Shown in pieces: positions 45,169 to 53,984 of a stretch of 64,000 bases of DNA (its first letter is position 1; the number at the start of each line of letters is the position of its first letter). The translations under genes and the position numbers were made by a program. Below the pieces are notes generated by a model that was not told the DNA's origin, searched no databases, and saw only the letters and a program-made list of their open reading frames with translations. This stretch comes from Streptomyces qinglanensis (GTDB lineage: Bacteria > Actinomycetota > Actinomycetes > Streptomycetales > Streptomycetaceae), in the NCBI RefSeq assembly GCF_900111245.1, contig NZ_FOGO01000004.1:498496-562495 (forward strand). The letters run 5' to 3'.

Positions 45169-46983
45169 ATGACGGCAACCGCTGACCGGGCCACCGCGGG
45201 GCGCAAGACCCCGCAGGTCGTGGACATGTCCTGGGACCCGATCACCCGGATCATCGGCAACCTCGGCATCTACACGAAGATCGACTTCGCCAACCGCGAG
45301 GTGACCGAGTGCCGCAGCACCTCGTCACTGTTCCGGGGCTACTCCGTGTTCATGCGGGGCAAGGACCCGCGGGACGCCGGATTCATCACCAGCCGCATCT
45401 GCGGCATCTGCGGCGACAACCACACCACCTGCTCCAACTACGCGCAGCAGATGGCCTACGGGGTCAAGCCTCCGCCGCTGGCCGAGCACATCACCAACCT
45501 CGGCGAGGCCGCTGAGTACCTCTTCGACCACACCATCTTCCAGGACAACCTGGTCTTCGTGGACTTCTGCGAGGCCATGGTCAAGGCCACCAACCCCGGC
45601 GTGCTGGCCAAGGCCGAGCGGACCGAGGCCCCCCATGCCCACGTGCACGGCTACCGCACCATCGCCGACCTCATGCGCGCCTTCAACCCCTTCGAAGGCG
45701 CCGTGTACAAGGAGGCGCTGCAGGTCAGCCGGATCACCCGGGAGATGTTCTGCCTCATGGAGGGGCGCCATGTGCACCCCTCCACGCTGTATCCGGGCGG
45801 GGTGGGGACGATGCCCTCGCCCACCACCTTCACCGACTACCTCTCCCGCCTGATGCGCACCCTCGACTTCGTCAAGAAGTCGGTCTGCATGAACGACGAC
45901 GTCTTCGACTTCTTCTACGAGGCGCTGCCCGGCTACGAGGAAGTGGGCCGGCGCCGGATCATGCTCGGCTGCTGGGGCGCCTGGCAGGACCACCAGGCAT
46001 GCGACTACCGCTACGAGAACATGAACGCCTGGGGCAAGAAGATGTTCGTCACCCCCGGCATCATCGTCGACGGGGAACTGGTCACCAACAACCTCGTCGA
46101 CATCAACCTGGGCATGCGGATCCTGCTCGGCAGCTCGTACTACGAGGACTGGGTCAACGAGGAGCCGTTCGTCACCCGCGACCCGCTCGGCAACCCCGTC
46201 GACATGCGTCACCCGTGGAACCAGACGACCGTCCCCGCGCCCCAGAAGCGCGACTTCGAGGGCAACTACAGCTGGGTGATGAGCCCTCGCTGGTACGACA
46301 GCGCCAGCGGACAGCACCTGCCGCTGGACACCGGCGGCGGTCCGCTGGCCAGGCTCTGGTCCACGGCGCTCAACGGGCTCGTGGAGACGCCGTACATCAA
46401 GGCGACCGGGCGCAGCGTGCGCATCTCGCTGCCCAAGAGCGAGAAGCTGCCCGAGATGACGTTCGAGTGGGAGATCCCGAAGTGGTCCAACACCCTCGAG
46501 CGCGACCGGGCCCGCCCCTACTTCGTCGCCTACTCGGCCGCCATGGCCCTGCAGTTCGCGGAGCAGGCGATGGACCTGGTGCGGGCCGGGGACACCAAGA
46601 TCTTCAACGACTACGAGCTGCCGGAGGAGGGGATCGGCTGCGGATTCCACGAGGCGGTGCGCGGCGTCCTCTCGCACCACCTGGTGATCAAGGACAAGAA
46701 GATCGCCAACTACCACCCCTATCCGCCCACCCCCTGGAACGCCAGCCCCCGGGACATCTACGGCAACCCCGGCCCCTACGAGGACGCGGTGCAGGGCCAG
46801 CCGGTCTTCGAGGAGAACGGCCCGGACGACTTCAAGGGCATCGACATCATGCGCACCGTCCGCAGCTTCGACCCCTGCCTGCCCTGCGGCGTCCACATGT
46901 ACCTGGGCAAGGGCAAGGAACTCCAGCAGACGCACTCGCCGATGTTCGGCGCGGGCAACGGGACCGGAGCCGGCCATGGCTGA
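45169..46983 (+). CDS. hhyL: [NiFe]-hydrogenase large subunit, group 1h
   Basis: Catalytic subunit, 604 residues, binding the NiFe(CN)2CO centre. L1 motif: SRICGICGDNHTTCS with Cys78 and Cys81. L2 motif: DPCLPCGVHMYLGKG with Cys570 and Cys573. A 28-residue tail follows His576, the position where a specific endopeptidase would trim the precursor. ATG at 45169. hypA-F and the endopeptidase are not in this window, so they must be elsewhere. Oxidises trace H2, probably during starvation or sporulation. Confidence 0.97.
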   Translation: MTATADRATAGRKTPQVVDMSWDPITRIIGNLGIYTKIDFANREVTECRSTSSLFRGYSVFMRGKDPRDAGFITSRICGICGDNHTTCSNYAQQMAYGVKPPPLAEHITNLGEAAEYLFDHTIFQDNLVFVDFCEAMVKATNPGVLAKAERTEAPHAHVHGYRTIADLMRAFNPFEGAVYKEALQVSRITREMFCLMEGRHVHPSTLYPGGVGTMPSPTTFTDYLSRLMRTLDFVKKSVCMNDDVFDFFYEALPGYEEVGRRRIMLGCWGAWQDHQACDYRYENMNAWGKKMFVTPGIIVDGELVTNNLVDINLGMRILLGSSYYEDWVNEEPFVTRDPLGNPVDMRHPWNQTTVPAPQKRDFEGNYSWVMSPRWYDSASGQHLPLDTGGGPLARLWSTALNGLVETPYIKATGRSVRISLPKSEKLPEMTFEWEIPKWSNTLERDRARPYFVAYSAAMALQFAEQAMDLVRAGDTKIFNDYELPEEGIGCGFHEAVRGVLSHHLVIKDKKIANYHPYPPTPWNASPRDIYGNPGPYEDAVQGQPVFEENGPDDFKGIDIMRTVRSFDPCLPCGVHMYLGKGKELQQTHSPMFGAGNGTGAGHG

Positions 46984-47521
46984 CACCCTCCGGCTGACCG
47001 ACGACGACGTCGAACAGCGGTTGGCTCACCTGGACGAACTCCTCGAACGCGTGGAGACGGTCGCCGGGCCGGCCGCCGACGCCGCCCTCGCCGCCGTGCG
47101 CGGACTCACCGAGATCTACGGCGAGGCGCTGGCCCGGGTCCGCGACCTCGCCGATCCCGAACTGGCCGAGCGGCTGACCGGCGACCAGCTCCTCGACCAC
47201 CTCCTGGTGCTGCACCGGCTCCATCCCGACCCCGTCGAACAGCGCGTCGCCGCCGCCGTCGACCATGCCGCGGAAGCACTGCGCCGCCGCGGCACCACCC
47301 TCGAACTGGTGGGCATCGACGAGGGCGTCGCCGCAGTCCGGCTCACCACCAAGGGGTGCGGCGGCTCCGCGTCCGGCGTCGAGGAAGCCGTGCGCGACGC
47401 GTTGCTGGCCGCCGCGCCCGAACTCCTGGACGTCCGCCGGGTACCGGACGAACCGGCATCCGCATTCGTACCGCTGGAGACCCTGCTGCCCGCCGCCGCA
47501 CCCGCCACGGGGACGGCATGA
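46976..47521 (+). CDS. NifU-like C-terminal-domain protein of the hydrogenase cluster
   Basis: About 181 residues; start overlaps the hhyL end by eight bases. N-terminal helical region to about 90, then a NifU-type domain (VEQRVAAAVDHAAEALRRRGTTLELVGIDEGVAAVRLTTKGCGGSASGVEEAVRDALLAAAPELLDV). Only one Cys (Cys128) is left of the usual CxxC that holds a transient Fe-S cluster, so a carrier role would need a dimer or another ligand. Possibly a dedicated Fe-S cluster donor or a chaperone for HhyS. Confidence 0.82.
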   Translation: MADTLRLTDDDVEQRLAHLDELLERVETVAGPAADAALAAVRGLTEIYGEALARVRDLADPELAERLTGDQLLDHLLVLHRLHPDPVEQRVAAAVDHAAEALRRRGTTLELVGIDEGVAAVRLTTKGCGGSASGVEEAVRDALLAAAPELLDVRRVPDEPASAFVPLETLLPAAAPATGTA

Positions 47522-48126
47522 CCTCCGGAGCGCTCGCCCGCGTCATCCGCGACGCGGCGGACCCGGCCACCGGGCCCGCCGTCCGCCCGGACGCGGAGCG
47601 CTGCGACCTGTGCGGCGCCCCCGCCCCCGGCGACCATCGGCACCTGCTGGACACCGCCGGGGAGCAGGTGCTGTGCGCCTGCCGGCCGTGCTCGGTGCTC
47701 TTCGTCCGGGAAGCCGCCAGCGAGGGGCACTACCGGCTGATCCCGCACCGGCGCACCCGGCTGGAGCCGGTTCCGACCGCGGCGCTCGGCGTCCCGGTCG
47801 GGCTGGCCTTCTTCGTCCCCCGCACGGACGGGAGCGTACGCGCGCACTATCCCAGTCCCGCGGGGGCGACCCGGTGGGAGCTCGACCCCGAGGCGTGGCG
47901 CGGGGCCGTCGCAAGCTGCCCCGAGCTGGAAACCCTGGCAGCCGAGGTGGAGGCGCTGCTCGTCAACACCGTGCAGGGCCGGGAGCAGCACTGGATCGTC
48001 CCGATCGACGACTGCTACCGGATGGTGGCCGTCGTCCGGCGGGAGTGGCACGGCCTGAGCGGTGGCAGCCGGGTGTGGCCCGAGATCGACCGGTTCTTCG
48101 CCGAGCTGACCGAACAGCGGGGGTGA
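47518..48126 (+). CDS. DUF5947-type protein of the hydrogenase cluster
   Basis: About 202 residues, ATGA overlap with the preceding gene. Two Cys pairs near the N-terminus (RCDLCGAPAPGDHRHLLD and LCACRPCSVLF) suggest zinc or an Fe-S cluster. The rest is a compact alpha/beta domain (PVGLAFFVPRTDGSVRAHYPSPAGATRWEL, then WHGLSGGSRVWPEIDRFFAEL). This family occurs with actinobacterial hydrogenase operons. A maturation role is the likeliest guess. Confidence 0.82.
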   Translation: MTSGALARVIRDAADPATGPAVRPDAERCDLCGAPAPGDHRHLLDTAGEQVLCACRPCSVLFVREAASEGHYRLIPHRRTRLEPVPTAALGVPVGLAFFVPRTDGSVRAHYPSPAGATRWELDPEAWRGAVASCPELETLAAEVEALLVNTVQGREQHWIVPIDDCYRMVAVVRREWHGLSGGSRVWPEIDRFFAELTEQRG

Positions 48127-48274
48127 CCGCGCGACACACCGAGGGCCCGGCCCGCGCACGGCGGCGACGACCCGGACAGCCGGGCCGGATGCCCCCGGGA
48201 CCAAAGGCCCGGGACCGGACCGTCCGGGACCGGCACCACCCGGGACCGGACACCACGGAGGCAAGGAGGACACC

Positions 48275-48481
48275 ATGGGCCGTATCCGCGTCGGACAACC
48301 GCAGGTCGAACCCGACACCCCCACCCACGTCCGGGGCATCCGCCAGGGCAACGAAGGCCCCGGCGGATGCCAGCCGGGCCACCACGAGGACGGCACCGCG
48401 GATGCGAGGCGGTCCACCGGCATCCAGGGGAAGAAGCACAACGCCATCATGAAGATCATGCCCAACATCTCGCCCGGCTGA
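48275..48481 (+). CDS. Small conserved protein of the hydrogenase cluster
   Basis: Sixty-eight residues with a strong GGAGGCAAGGAGG ribosome site. It reads MGRIRVGQPQVEPDTPTHVRGIRQGNEGPGGCQPGHHEDGTADARRSTGIQGKKHNAIMKIMPNISPG. Hydrophilic, His/Gly-rich, with a conserved-looking THVRGIRQGN segment and a single Cys. No fold recognised; its place suggests a minor subunit or assembly factor. Confidence 0.75.
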   Translation: MGRIRVGQPQVEPDTPTHVRGIRQGNEGPGGCQPGHHEDGTADARRSTGIQGKKHNAIMKIMPNISPG

Positions 48482-48491
48482 GGAGCGGCAC

Positions 48492-48713
48492 ATGCAGCGA
48501 CGTCCCATGTCCCCGACACCACGGTGCGCCTCCGCGCGCGGCCGGCGGTCCCGCTCCGGCCCGTGCGCGGCCAAGCGGGTACTCCTCGGCCAGGTCGCGG
48601 TCCTCGGCGCCGTCGTCCTGGCGATGCTGGTCCGCGAGTTCCCGGGTCTGGTGCGCGAGGTCCGGATCTGGCGCATGATCGGCTTCACTTCCGGAGCCCG
48701 GCCGCCGCAGTGA
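48492..48713 (+). CDS. Small single-helix membrane protein at the end of the hydrogenase cluster
   Basis: About 73 residues. A basic, cysteine-containing N-terminus is followed by one hydrophobic helix (LLGQVAVLGAVVLAMLV) and the motif REFPGLVREVRIWRMIGF. This short motif recurs in small actinobacterial membrane proteins next to hydrogenase genes (a DUF6893-like group). It starts 10 bases after the previous stop and could tether the enzyme to the membrane; that is inference. Confidence 0.6.
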   Translation: MQRRPMSPTPRCASARGRRSRSGPCAAKRVLLGQVAVLGAVVLAMLVREFPGLVREVRIWRMIGFTSGARPPQ

Positions 48714-48778
48714 GCGGGCCGGCGGGTGAGCGGGCCGCCGGGTGAGCGGGCCCGCGCGGTGAGCGGGCCGCCGCGGTG
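48710..48778. repeat. Imperfect GTGAGCGGGCC tandem repeat
   Basis: Four copies of a GTGAGCGGGCC(G/C)-type unit about 16-20 bases long follow directly after the last hydrogenase-cluster gene, overlapping its stop. Non-coding beyond the stop. Confidence 0.7.
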
Positions 48779-48832
48779 GCCCGCTCCAGGTACCGGTTCC
48801 GGTCCCCGAAGGGGCGCACCGGAGCGCGAACC

Positions 48833-48865
48833 GAAGGGGCGGGCCACCTCGGTGCCCGCCCCTTC
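48833..48865. terminator. Hairpin closing the hydrogenase operon
   Basis: A perfect 12-bp stem (GAAGGGGCGGGC with its complement) with a nine-base loop. It also lies downstream of the convergent regulator gene and may serve both strands. Confidence 0.7.
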
Positions 48866-48998
48866 CGCCATCTGAAGTGGACCTGGCAATCAGGACGACG
48901 ATGTCAGGGCAGGTCCCCGCCCGGGGTCGGAAACCGGACGTTCCCCCGCGCCCTGGAAGATCACCGACCACGACCGGGACCGGCTGCCGGCCTTCCTC

Positions 48999-50030
48999 TC
49001 AGGCTGCGGCCGGCCGTCCGGCCATGAGGTCCTTCGGCCATGTCCAGGCCAGGCCGTGCAGTCCCCGTTCGCAGCGGCTCCGGTGGAGATGGGCACTGTG
49101 CGAGACATCCAGCCGCAGCCGCCGGAGCCCCTTCGGCTCCGCGTCCGCGTCCTGGCGGAAGGTGGTCTGGCACACCGTCGGCACGCGCGCGGGATGGAAG
49201 AACACCTGCAGGAGATACGCCCGGTGCGGGCTGTTGACCCCATGCTCGTGCCGGCCGGCGGGCAGTACTCCGTCCTCCGGGCGCAGCCGGTACTCGACCA
49301 GCGCGGTCTCCCCGCGCAGCAGATCGCGCCCGAAGCCGGTCGCGATCAGCACACTCCCGCTCTCCGGATGGAGGTGCAGCCGCTCCGTCCGTCCGCACAC
49401 GGGGTCCAGGTGCACCCGCGAGGCTCCCGGATTGTCGAGGCAGTGCAGGTTCACCATGCGGCAGGCCCCGTTCTCCCGGGCCCGCACCAGGTGACTGACG
49501 CTCAGGTGGCTCAACCGCCCCCGGTCGTCGAGATGCAGCACCTCCCGGGTCGAGACGACCGTCAAGTTCTCGTTGAGACGGCTGAGGTCCGTGCCCAGCG
49601 CCCGCTCCTGCCAGGACCCGGCGCCGAACAGCGGCTGACGGGCGGCCCCGCCTCCCGCGGCGCCGTCGCGGGCTCCGCCCCGCGGGCGCTGCGGTGGCAG
49701 CAGCTCGCTGAGTGTGCCGCCCGGCAGCCGCAGAATGTCCTCCAGTTCCGCCACGGCCCGCAGCGAGTTGTACCGTTCGGGGACCGTGCGGCCGCGCTGC
49801 CAATAGCTCAGTGTCGCGGGGGAGAGGCGGATACCGCGGGCCGCCAGTCGGCTGCACACCCGCTCCAGCGGCAGGCCCCGTTGCACCAGGGCCGCGCGGA
49901 GTTCCGCCGCGAAGGCGCGGCGTTCCGGTGCGCTCCCCGGTCGGCCGGCGGTGCTTTCCCCCGCACCCTTCCCTCTCTCTCCGCGGGGATTCTCCACATT
50001 CTGTGAACGCGCCGGCCGGGTGGTCGTCAT
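48999..50030 (-). CDS. Helix-turn-helix regulator with unknown C-terminal domain
   Basis: About 343 residues. The ATG at 50030 follows GAGGAG at seven bases. An Xre-like helix-turn-helix is at about 40-95 (RGLPLERVCSRLAARGIRLSPATLSYWQRGRTVPERYNSLRAVAELEDIL). The remainder contains VVSTREVLHLDDRGRLSHLSVSHLVRARENGACRMVNLHC, DPVCGRTERLHLHPESGSVLIATGFGRDLLRGETALVEYRL and RHEHGVNSPHRAYLLQVFF, with many His residues, possibly a cupin-like or metal-sensing domain. It is divergent from the secreted S1 protease gene, which may be its target. Confidence 0.75.
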   Translation of the reverse strand: MTTTRPARSQNVENPRGERGKGAGESTAGRPGSAPERRAFAAELRAALVQRGLPLERVCSRLAARGIRLSPATLSYWQRGRTVPERYNSLRAVAELEDILRLPGGTLSELLPPQRPRGGARDGAAGGGAARQPLFGAGSWQERALGTDLSRLNENLTVVSTREVLHLDDRGRLSHLSVSHLVRARENGACRMVNLHCLDNPGASRVHLDPVCGRTERLHLHPESGSVLIATGFGRDLLRGETALVEYRLRPEDGVLPAGRHEHGVNSPHRAYLLQVFFHPARVPTVCQTTFRQDADAEPKGLRRLRLDVSHSAHLHRSRCERGLHGLAWTWPKDLMAGRPAAA

Positions 50031-50513
50031 GCGTTTCTCCTCGCGAAAGTCCGGACCAATATTCCGGGCCCGTCCCAGCTCGTGCCCGCAACCCGGTGCG
50101 GCGCGGCGGGCATTGCGGAGTCCGCCGTGCCGGAGCCGTTCTACCGGGAATACGGCGCGACGGGTGTCCCGGATGCGCCATTGGCGGAATCGGGCGCGGT
50201 CCGGGGCCGGCTCAGCCGAAACCCGCCCGTTCCCCGGGCTCGGTCCGGTGCGTGTGCATGGCACCCAGTGTTCGGGTGTGCCGCGGGCGGGTCATTAAGA
50301 GAAGCGCACCGTCGACTTAACAGGCGGTGTCCGCCGGGCTCTTGTCGGCAAAGTGAGGGGCCCGCCAGTCTCGAACTGCGCAGCGGCCGGAATCCCCACC
50401 CGCGGCGGACGACCTCTGCCCGGAAACGGCGCCGTACGGCATTTCCCCACCAATGTCCGGCAATTCCCGCCGCTGCGCGCTCCAGCCACCCCCATGCGGA
50501 AGGAACCCCCCGA
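50031..50513. other. Divergent promoter region
   Basis: About 480 bases between the divergent regulator and protease genes. No coding frame convinces. It contains less GC-rich segments (around 50,285-50,330 and 50,350-50,470) suited to promoters and operators, but no specific hexamers or palindrome could be assigned by eye. Confidence 0.45.
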
Positions 50514-51722
50514 ATGCGCAGCATGCGCCGCATACGGAACTGTCTGCTCGCCGCCACGTCGATAGCAGCCGTCATGGCTTCCACAGGGCTCGCCCAAGCG
50601 CAGCCCGCCCCCACCGGCTCCGGCAACACGTACGAACCCGCCATGGTCGAGGCCCTCGCCGACTCGCTCGGCATCAGCAAGCACGCGGCCGTACAGCGCC
50701 TGGACGACCAGCACACGCAGCAGCAGCGGCTGGACCGGCTGAGACGAGACGGGGTCGAGACCGACGGGGCCTACTTCACAGACGGCAGACTCACCCTCAA
50801 CGTCACCGGCCGGTCCGATGCCAAGCGCGCCCGCCACGCCGGACTCAGCGCCCGGGTGCCCGAACGCGGCGCCCGCGCACTGGAGAAGATCACCGACGAA
50901 CTGGACGCCCGTGCCAAGCGCAAGACGCCCTCCGGCGTCGTCTCCTGGTCCGCCGACCTGAGCTCCGACTCCGTCGTGGTGAAGGTGGCCGACGCCGACC
51001 GCGACGCAGCGACCCGCACCTTCCTGTCCGCCGCACGCAAGTACGGCAAGGCCGTGCGGGTCGAGAAGGACACCGAACGCCTCGCGGTGCAGCGGGACGT
51101 GTACCCCGGCAGCCGGATGAACCTGAACAACAACCCAGGCTCCTGGTGCTCCGTCGGCTTCGGTGCCACCAGTTCCTCCGGCACCGAGTACCTCGTGACG
51201 GCCGGCCACTGCATCGAGAAACTCCCGGGCCTCTACTTCGACGGGTCACGGTTCGCCAAGGGCACCACCGGCCGCTTCCACGTCGGGGAGCACAGCGTGG
51301 ACATGGGCGTCGCCCGGGTGGACTCCGGCTGGGACATCACCCCGACCGTCGGCACCTGGGGCAGTACCGGCAACGTCGCCGTCCGGGGCAGCAACCGGGC
51401 CCCCGTCGGCGCGGACCTGTGCAAATCCGGCTCCACCACCGGCTGGACCTGCGGCTCGGTCGAGGGCTATGACGTGAGCGTCACCTACACCGACCGCAAC
51501 GGCGGTCCGGACACCGTGGTGACCGGACTGGGCAGTTCCACGGTCTGCACCGAGGGCGGCGACAGCGGCGGTGCCTACATCTCCGGCGACCAGGCCCAGG
51601 GCATGACCTCCGGCGGCCCGATCGGCCAGACCTGCGGCGGGGTGTACGACGAGGGCCACTCGTACTTCCAGCCGCTGGACGACGCCCTGTCGTACTACGG
51701 CTTGGACCTCACCACCCGCTGA
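50514..51722 (+). CDS. Secreted S1 (alpha-lytic/streptogrisin-type) serine protease with pro-domain
   Basis: About 402 residues. ATG after GGAAGGAA. Sec signal (MRSMRRIRNCLLAATSIAAV, cut near AQA). The alpha-lytic-type pro-region at about 40-200 includes ALADSLGISKHAAVQRLDDQ. The mature protease starts near DVYPGSRMNLNNN. Catalytic triad: His in TAGHC, Asp in VDMGVARVD, Ser in EGGDSGGAY. Six cysteines fit three disulfides (CSVGF, GHC, DLCKSG, TCGSV, STVCTEGG, QTCGG). Degrades extracellular protein; streptogrisin-like. A 14-bp hairpin follows the stop. Confidence 0.95.
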   Translation: MRSMRRIRNCLLAATSIAAVMASTGLAQAQPAPTGSGNTYEPAMVEALADSLGISKHAAVQRLDDQHTQQQRLDRLRRDGVETDGAYFTDGRLTLNVTGRSDAKRARHAGLSARVPERGARALEKITDELDARAKRKTPSGVVSWSADLSSDSVVVKVADADRDAATRTFLSAARKYGKAVRVEKDTERLAVQRDVYPGSRMNLNNNPGSWCSVGFGATSSSGTEYLVTAGHCIEKLPGLYFDGSRFAKGTTGRFHVGEHSVDMGVARVDSGWDITPTVGTWGSTGNVAVRGSNRAPVGADLCKSGSTTGWTCGSVEGYDVSVTYTDRNGGPDTVVTGLGSSTVCTEGGDSGGAYISGDQAQGMTSGGPIGQTCGGVYDEGHSYFQPLDDALSYYGLDLTTR

Positions 51723-51764
51723 CCACCCGGCTGACCCCGCTGCCCCGCGGCGGCCTTCCCTCCG

Positions 51765-51804
51765 GCGGTGTGCCCGGAAGCCAGTGCGGCTCCGGGCACA
51801 CCGC
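51765..51804 (+). terminator. Hairpin after the protease gene
   Basis: A perfect 14-bp stem (GCGGTGTGCCCGGA with its complement) with a 12-base loop, 43 bases after the protease stop. Confidence 0.75.
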
Positions 51805-51951
51805 TTCGCGCTCCGGCGCACGACTGGCCGTACTGCGGTTACGGCGAGGCAGAATGGCCGACGTGCTGGAACACGATGCCGCCGATGGAACGGCCGTGCG
51901 GCGACCGGTGCCCGGCGCGAACCGCTGCCGACCGGACAGAGGGAGAGCCGG

Positions 51952-52938
51952 ATGCCCGACGAGGCACTCGCCGCTCATCTGCGGCGACTCGGGCTGGACG
52001 CGGAGGAGGAGGCCCTCTACCGTGCCGCCCTCGCCGCCGGCCCCTGCACACTGGAACATCTGGCCTCCCGCCTGGACCGCGACCCGGCGCTCGTACAGGC
52101 TGTCGCCGAACGGCTCATCGGCCTTGGCCTGCTGGCCGGCTCCGGCGACAGCCGCCCCGGAGTGGTCCCGCTCGAACCCACCTGGGCCCTGGAACGGCTC
52201 CTGACCGTCCGGTCCGCCGAACTGCAGGACGCCCGGCTGGCCGCCGCCCACGCCTACCGTGCCTTCCGCCGTACCGTGCATCCGCCTGCCACCGAGGACC
52301 TGGTGGAGGTGGTGACCGGAGACCGCATCAAGGAGCGGATCCACCAAGTGGAGGCTGCCGTGGAACACGAGGTGCTGCGGCTGGACTCGCCGCCCTACCA
52401 CACCGGAGGCGGCCCCAATCCGCTGGAGATCGACAACCTTGCCCGCGGCGTGGTGTACCGCGCTGTCTACGCCAAGTCCGCCGTACAGAACACGGCCTAC
52501 TACGCGGGCAACGTCATGCCGTGCATCAGCGCCGGGGAACAGGCCCGAGTAGCCTCTGGCGTGCCGGTCAAACTGGCAGTCTTCGACGGCCGGGAGGCGC
52601 AGGTGTCGATGTCCTCCGCCGGCACAGAGGCTGACGATTCACTGCTCGTCGTCCGGCCCTCCAGCCTGTTGTCCGCACTGGTCGGACTGTTCGAGACCGC
52701 CTGGCAGGCTGCGCTCCCGCTGCACTTCGGCGAACGTGTACCCCGAGTACTCAGGCCCCTCCAGCGGCGCATCCTGGAGCTGCTGAGCAGCGGCCTCACG
52801 GATGAGACGATGGCCGAACTGCTGGGGATCAGCCGCCGCACCCTCTCCCGCCACCTGGCCGACCTCAGCTCACGTGCCGGTGCCACCACTCGCTTCCAAC
52901 TGGCGCTGCACGCCGTCCGCAGGGGCTGGATCGACTGA
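51952..52938 (+). CDS. TrmB/LuxR-type transcriptional regulator
   Basis: About 328 residues. The ATG at 51952 follows GGGAGAG. N-terminal winged helix at 5-75 (DAEEEALYRAALAAGPCTLEHLASRLDRDPALVQAVAERLIGLGLL), a middle sensor-like domain, and a C-terminal LuxR-type helix-turn-helix (LQRRILELLSSGLTDETMAELLGISRRTLSRHLADLSSRAGATTRFQLALHAVRRGW). This three-part arrangement is typical of Streptomyces regulators next to secreted-hydrolase genes. It lies on the same strand as, and downstream of, the S1 protease, but a terminator separates them. Confidence 0.88.
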   Translation: MPDEALAAHLRRLGLDAEEEALYRAALAAGPCTLEHLASRLDRDPALVQAVAERLIGLGLLAGSGDSRPGVVPLEPTWALERLLTVRSAELQDARLAAAHAYRAFRRTVHPPATEDLVEVVTGDRIKERIHQVEAAVEHEVLRLDSPPYHTGGGPNPLEIDNLARGVVYRAVYAKSAVQNTAYYAGNVMPCISAGEQARVASGVPVKLAVFDGREAQVSMSSAGTEADDSLLVVRPSSLLSALVGLFETAWQAALPLHFGERVPRVLRPLQRRILELLSSGLTDETMAELLGISRRTLSRHLADLSSRAGATTRFQLALHAVRRGWID

Positions 52939-53142
52939 CCGGCCGCCTCCCGCGTCACCGTCGGCAGCCCCGAGAGACCGCCCGAGCGCGGGAGGGCGGG
53001 CCGAGGCGCCATGTACGCCCCCCTCGTCAGAGCGGCTTCTTCCCGCCGGGGTGCGCCCGAGAACCGTGATTGCCGCGAGCGTCCGTGGAGACGGGCCTCG
53101 GACCCGGGAGGCCGGTGGCGGGGGAGGGGCCGCGGACGGGGG

Positions 53143-53811
53143 GTGATTGACTTCCTCCCCGTGGCAGCACACCAGGACCAGACCAGGGCGGCCTATGACG
53201 GGGTCGTCGAACTCTACGCCTCGCTGTTCGCCGACCGGTTGGAGACGCAGCCCTTCGCGCGGAACATGATCGGCACCTTCGCCGAGTTCGTGCGCGCAAC
53301 GGGCAACCCGCGGGCCGCCGACGTCGGATGCGGGCCCGGACATCTCACGGCCATGCTCGACGACCTGGGACTGGACGCCCTCGGGCTCGACCTGTCCCCG
53401 GCCATGGTCGACCACGCCCGGCGGGCCCATCCGTCGCTGCGGTTCGACGAGGCGCGGATGGAGGCCCTGCCGGTCGCGGACGGCGCGCTCGGCGGCGTAC
53501 TGGCCCACTACTCGATGATCCACACCCCGCCCGGAGAACTGCCCGCGCTCCTCGCCGAGCAGGCACGCGTCCTCGAGCCAGGGGGCCTGCTCCTGGCCTC
53601 GTTCTTCGCCACCGACGGGCCCGAGCCGATCCGCTTCGACCACAAGGTCACGCCCGCCTACAGTTGGCCGGCGGACCGGTTCGCGGCACTGCTGGACCGG
53701 GCCGGGTTCGTCACGTTCGCCCGGCTGCTCCACGACCCGGCCTCCGAACGGGGCTTCCTCGACGCCCATGTGCTGGCCCGCCGCGGGCGGCACACCGCCC
53801 TACGCGGGTGA
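53143..53811 (+). CDS. Class I SAM-dependent methyltransferase (Methyltransf_11/25 type)
   Basis: About 222 residues of cytoplasmic methyltransferase, substrate unknown. Motif I is ADVGCGPGHLTAML, then LGLDLSPAMVDHAR, LPVADGALGGVLAHYSMIHTPPGELP and RVLEPGGLLLASFF. The start is uncertain: GTG at 53143 follows a G-rich tract, GTG at 53161 is an alternative. The nearest upstream gene is 205 bases away. Confidence 0.88.
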   Translation: MIDFLPVAAHQDQTRAAYDGVVELYASLFADRLETQPFARNMIGTFAEFVRATGNPRAADVGCGPGHLTAMLDDLGLDALGLDLSPAMVDHARRAHPSLRFDEARMEALPVADGALGGVLAHYSMIHTPPGELPALLAEQARVLEPGGLLLASFFATDGPEPIRFDHKVTPAYSWPADRFAALLDRAGFVTFARLLHDPASERGFLDAHVLARRGRHTALRG

Positions 53812-53926
53812 GCGTCCGTGCGCACCTGACGCCGGGTCCTGGGAGGTGGTCGGCGACTTCGTACCGGGCTCGGCCCGCTCTGCGCGGCCGGATGCCCGTG
53901 GCGGCTCCAGGGCCCTGACGGAACCC

Positions 53927-53984
53927 GGTCACGGCTCGGGCCCGGTCACGGCCCGGGCCCGGTCACGGCCCGGGCCTGGTCACG
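53927..53984. repeat. 17-bp tandem repeat reaching into the DtxR-type gene
   Basis: Units of GGTCACGGCCCGGGCCC at 53927, 53944 and 53961 (one or two changes each), then a partial copy. The third unit includes the stop codon and last codons of the regulator gene (minus strand), so it has altered or could alter the C-terminus. Confidence 0.8.
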
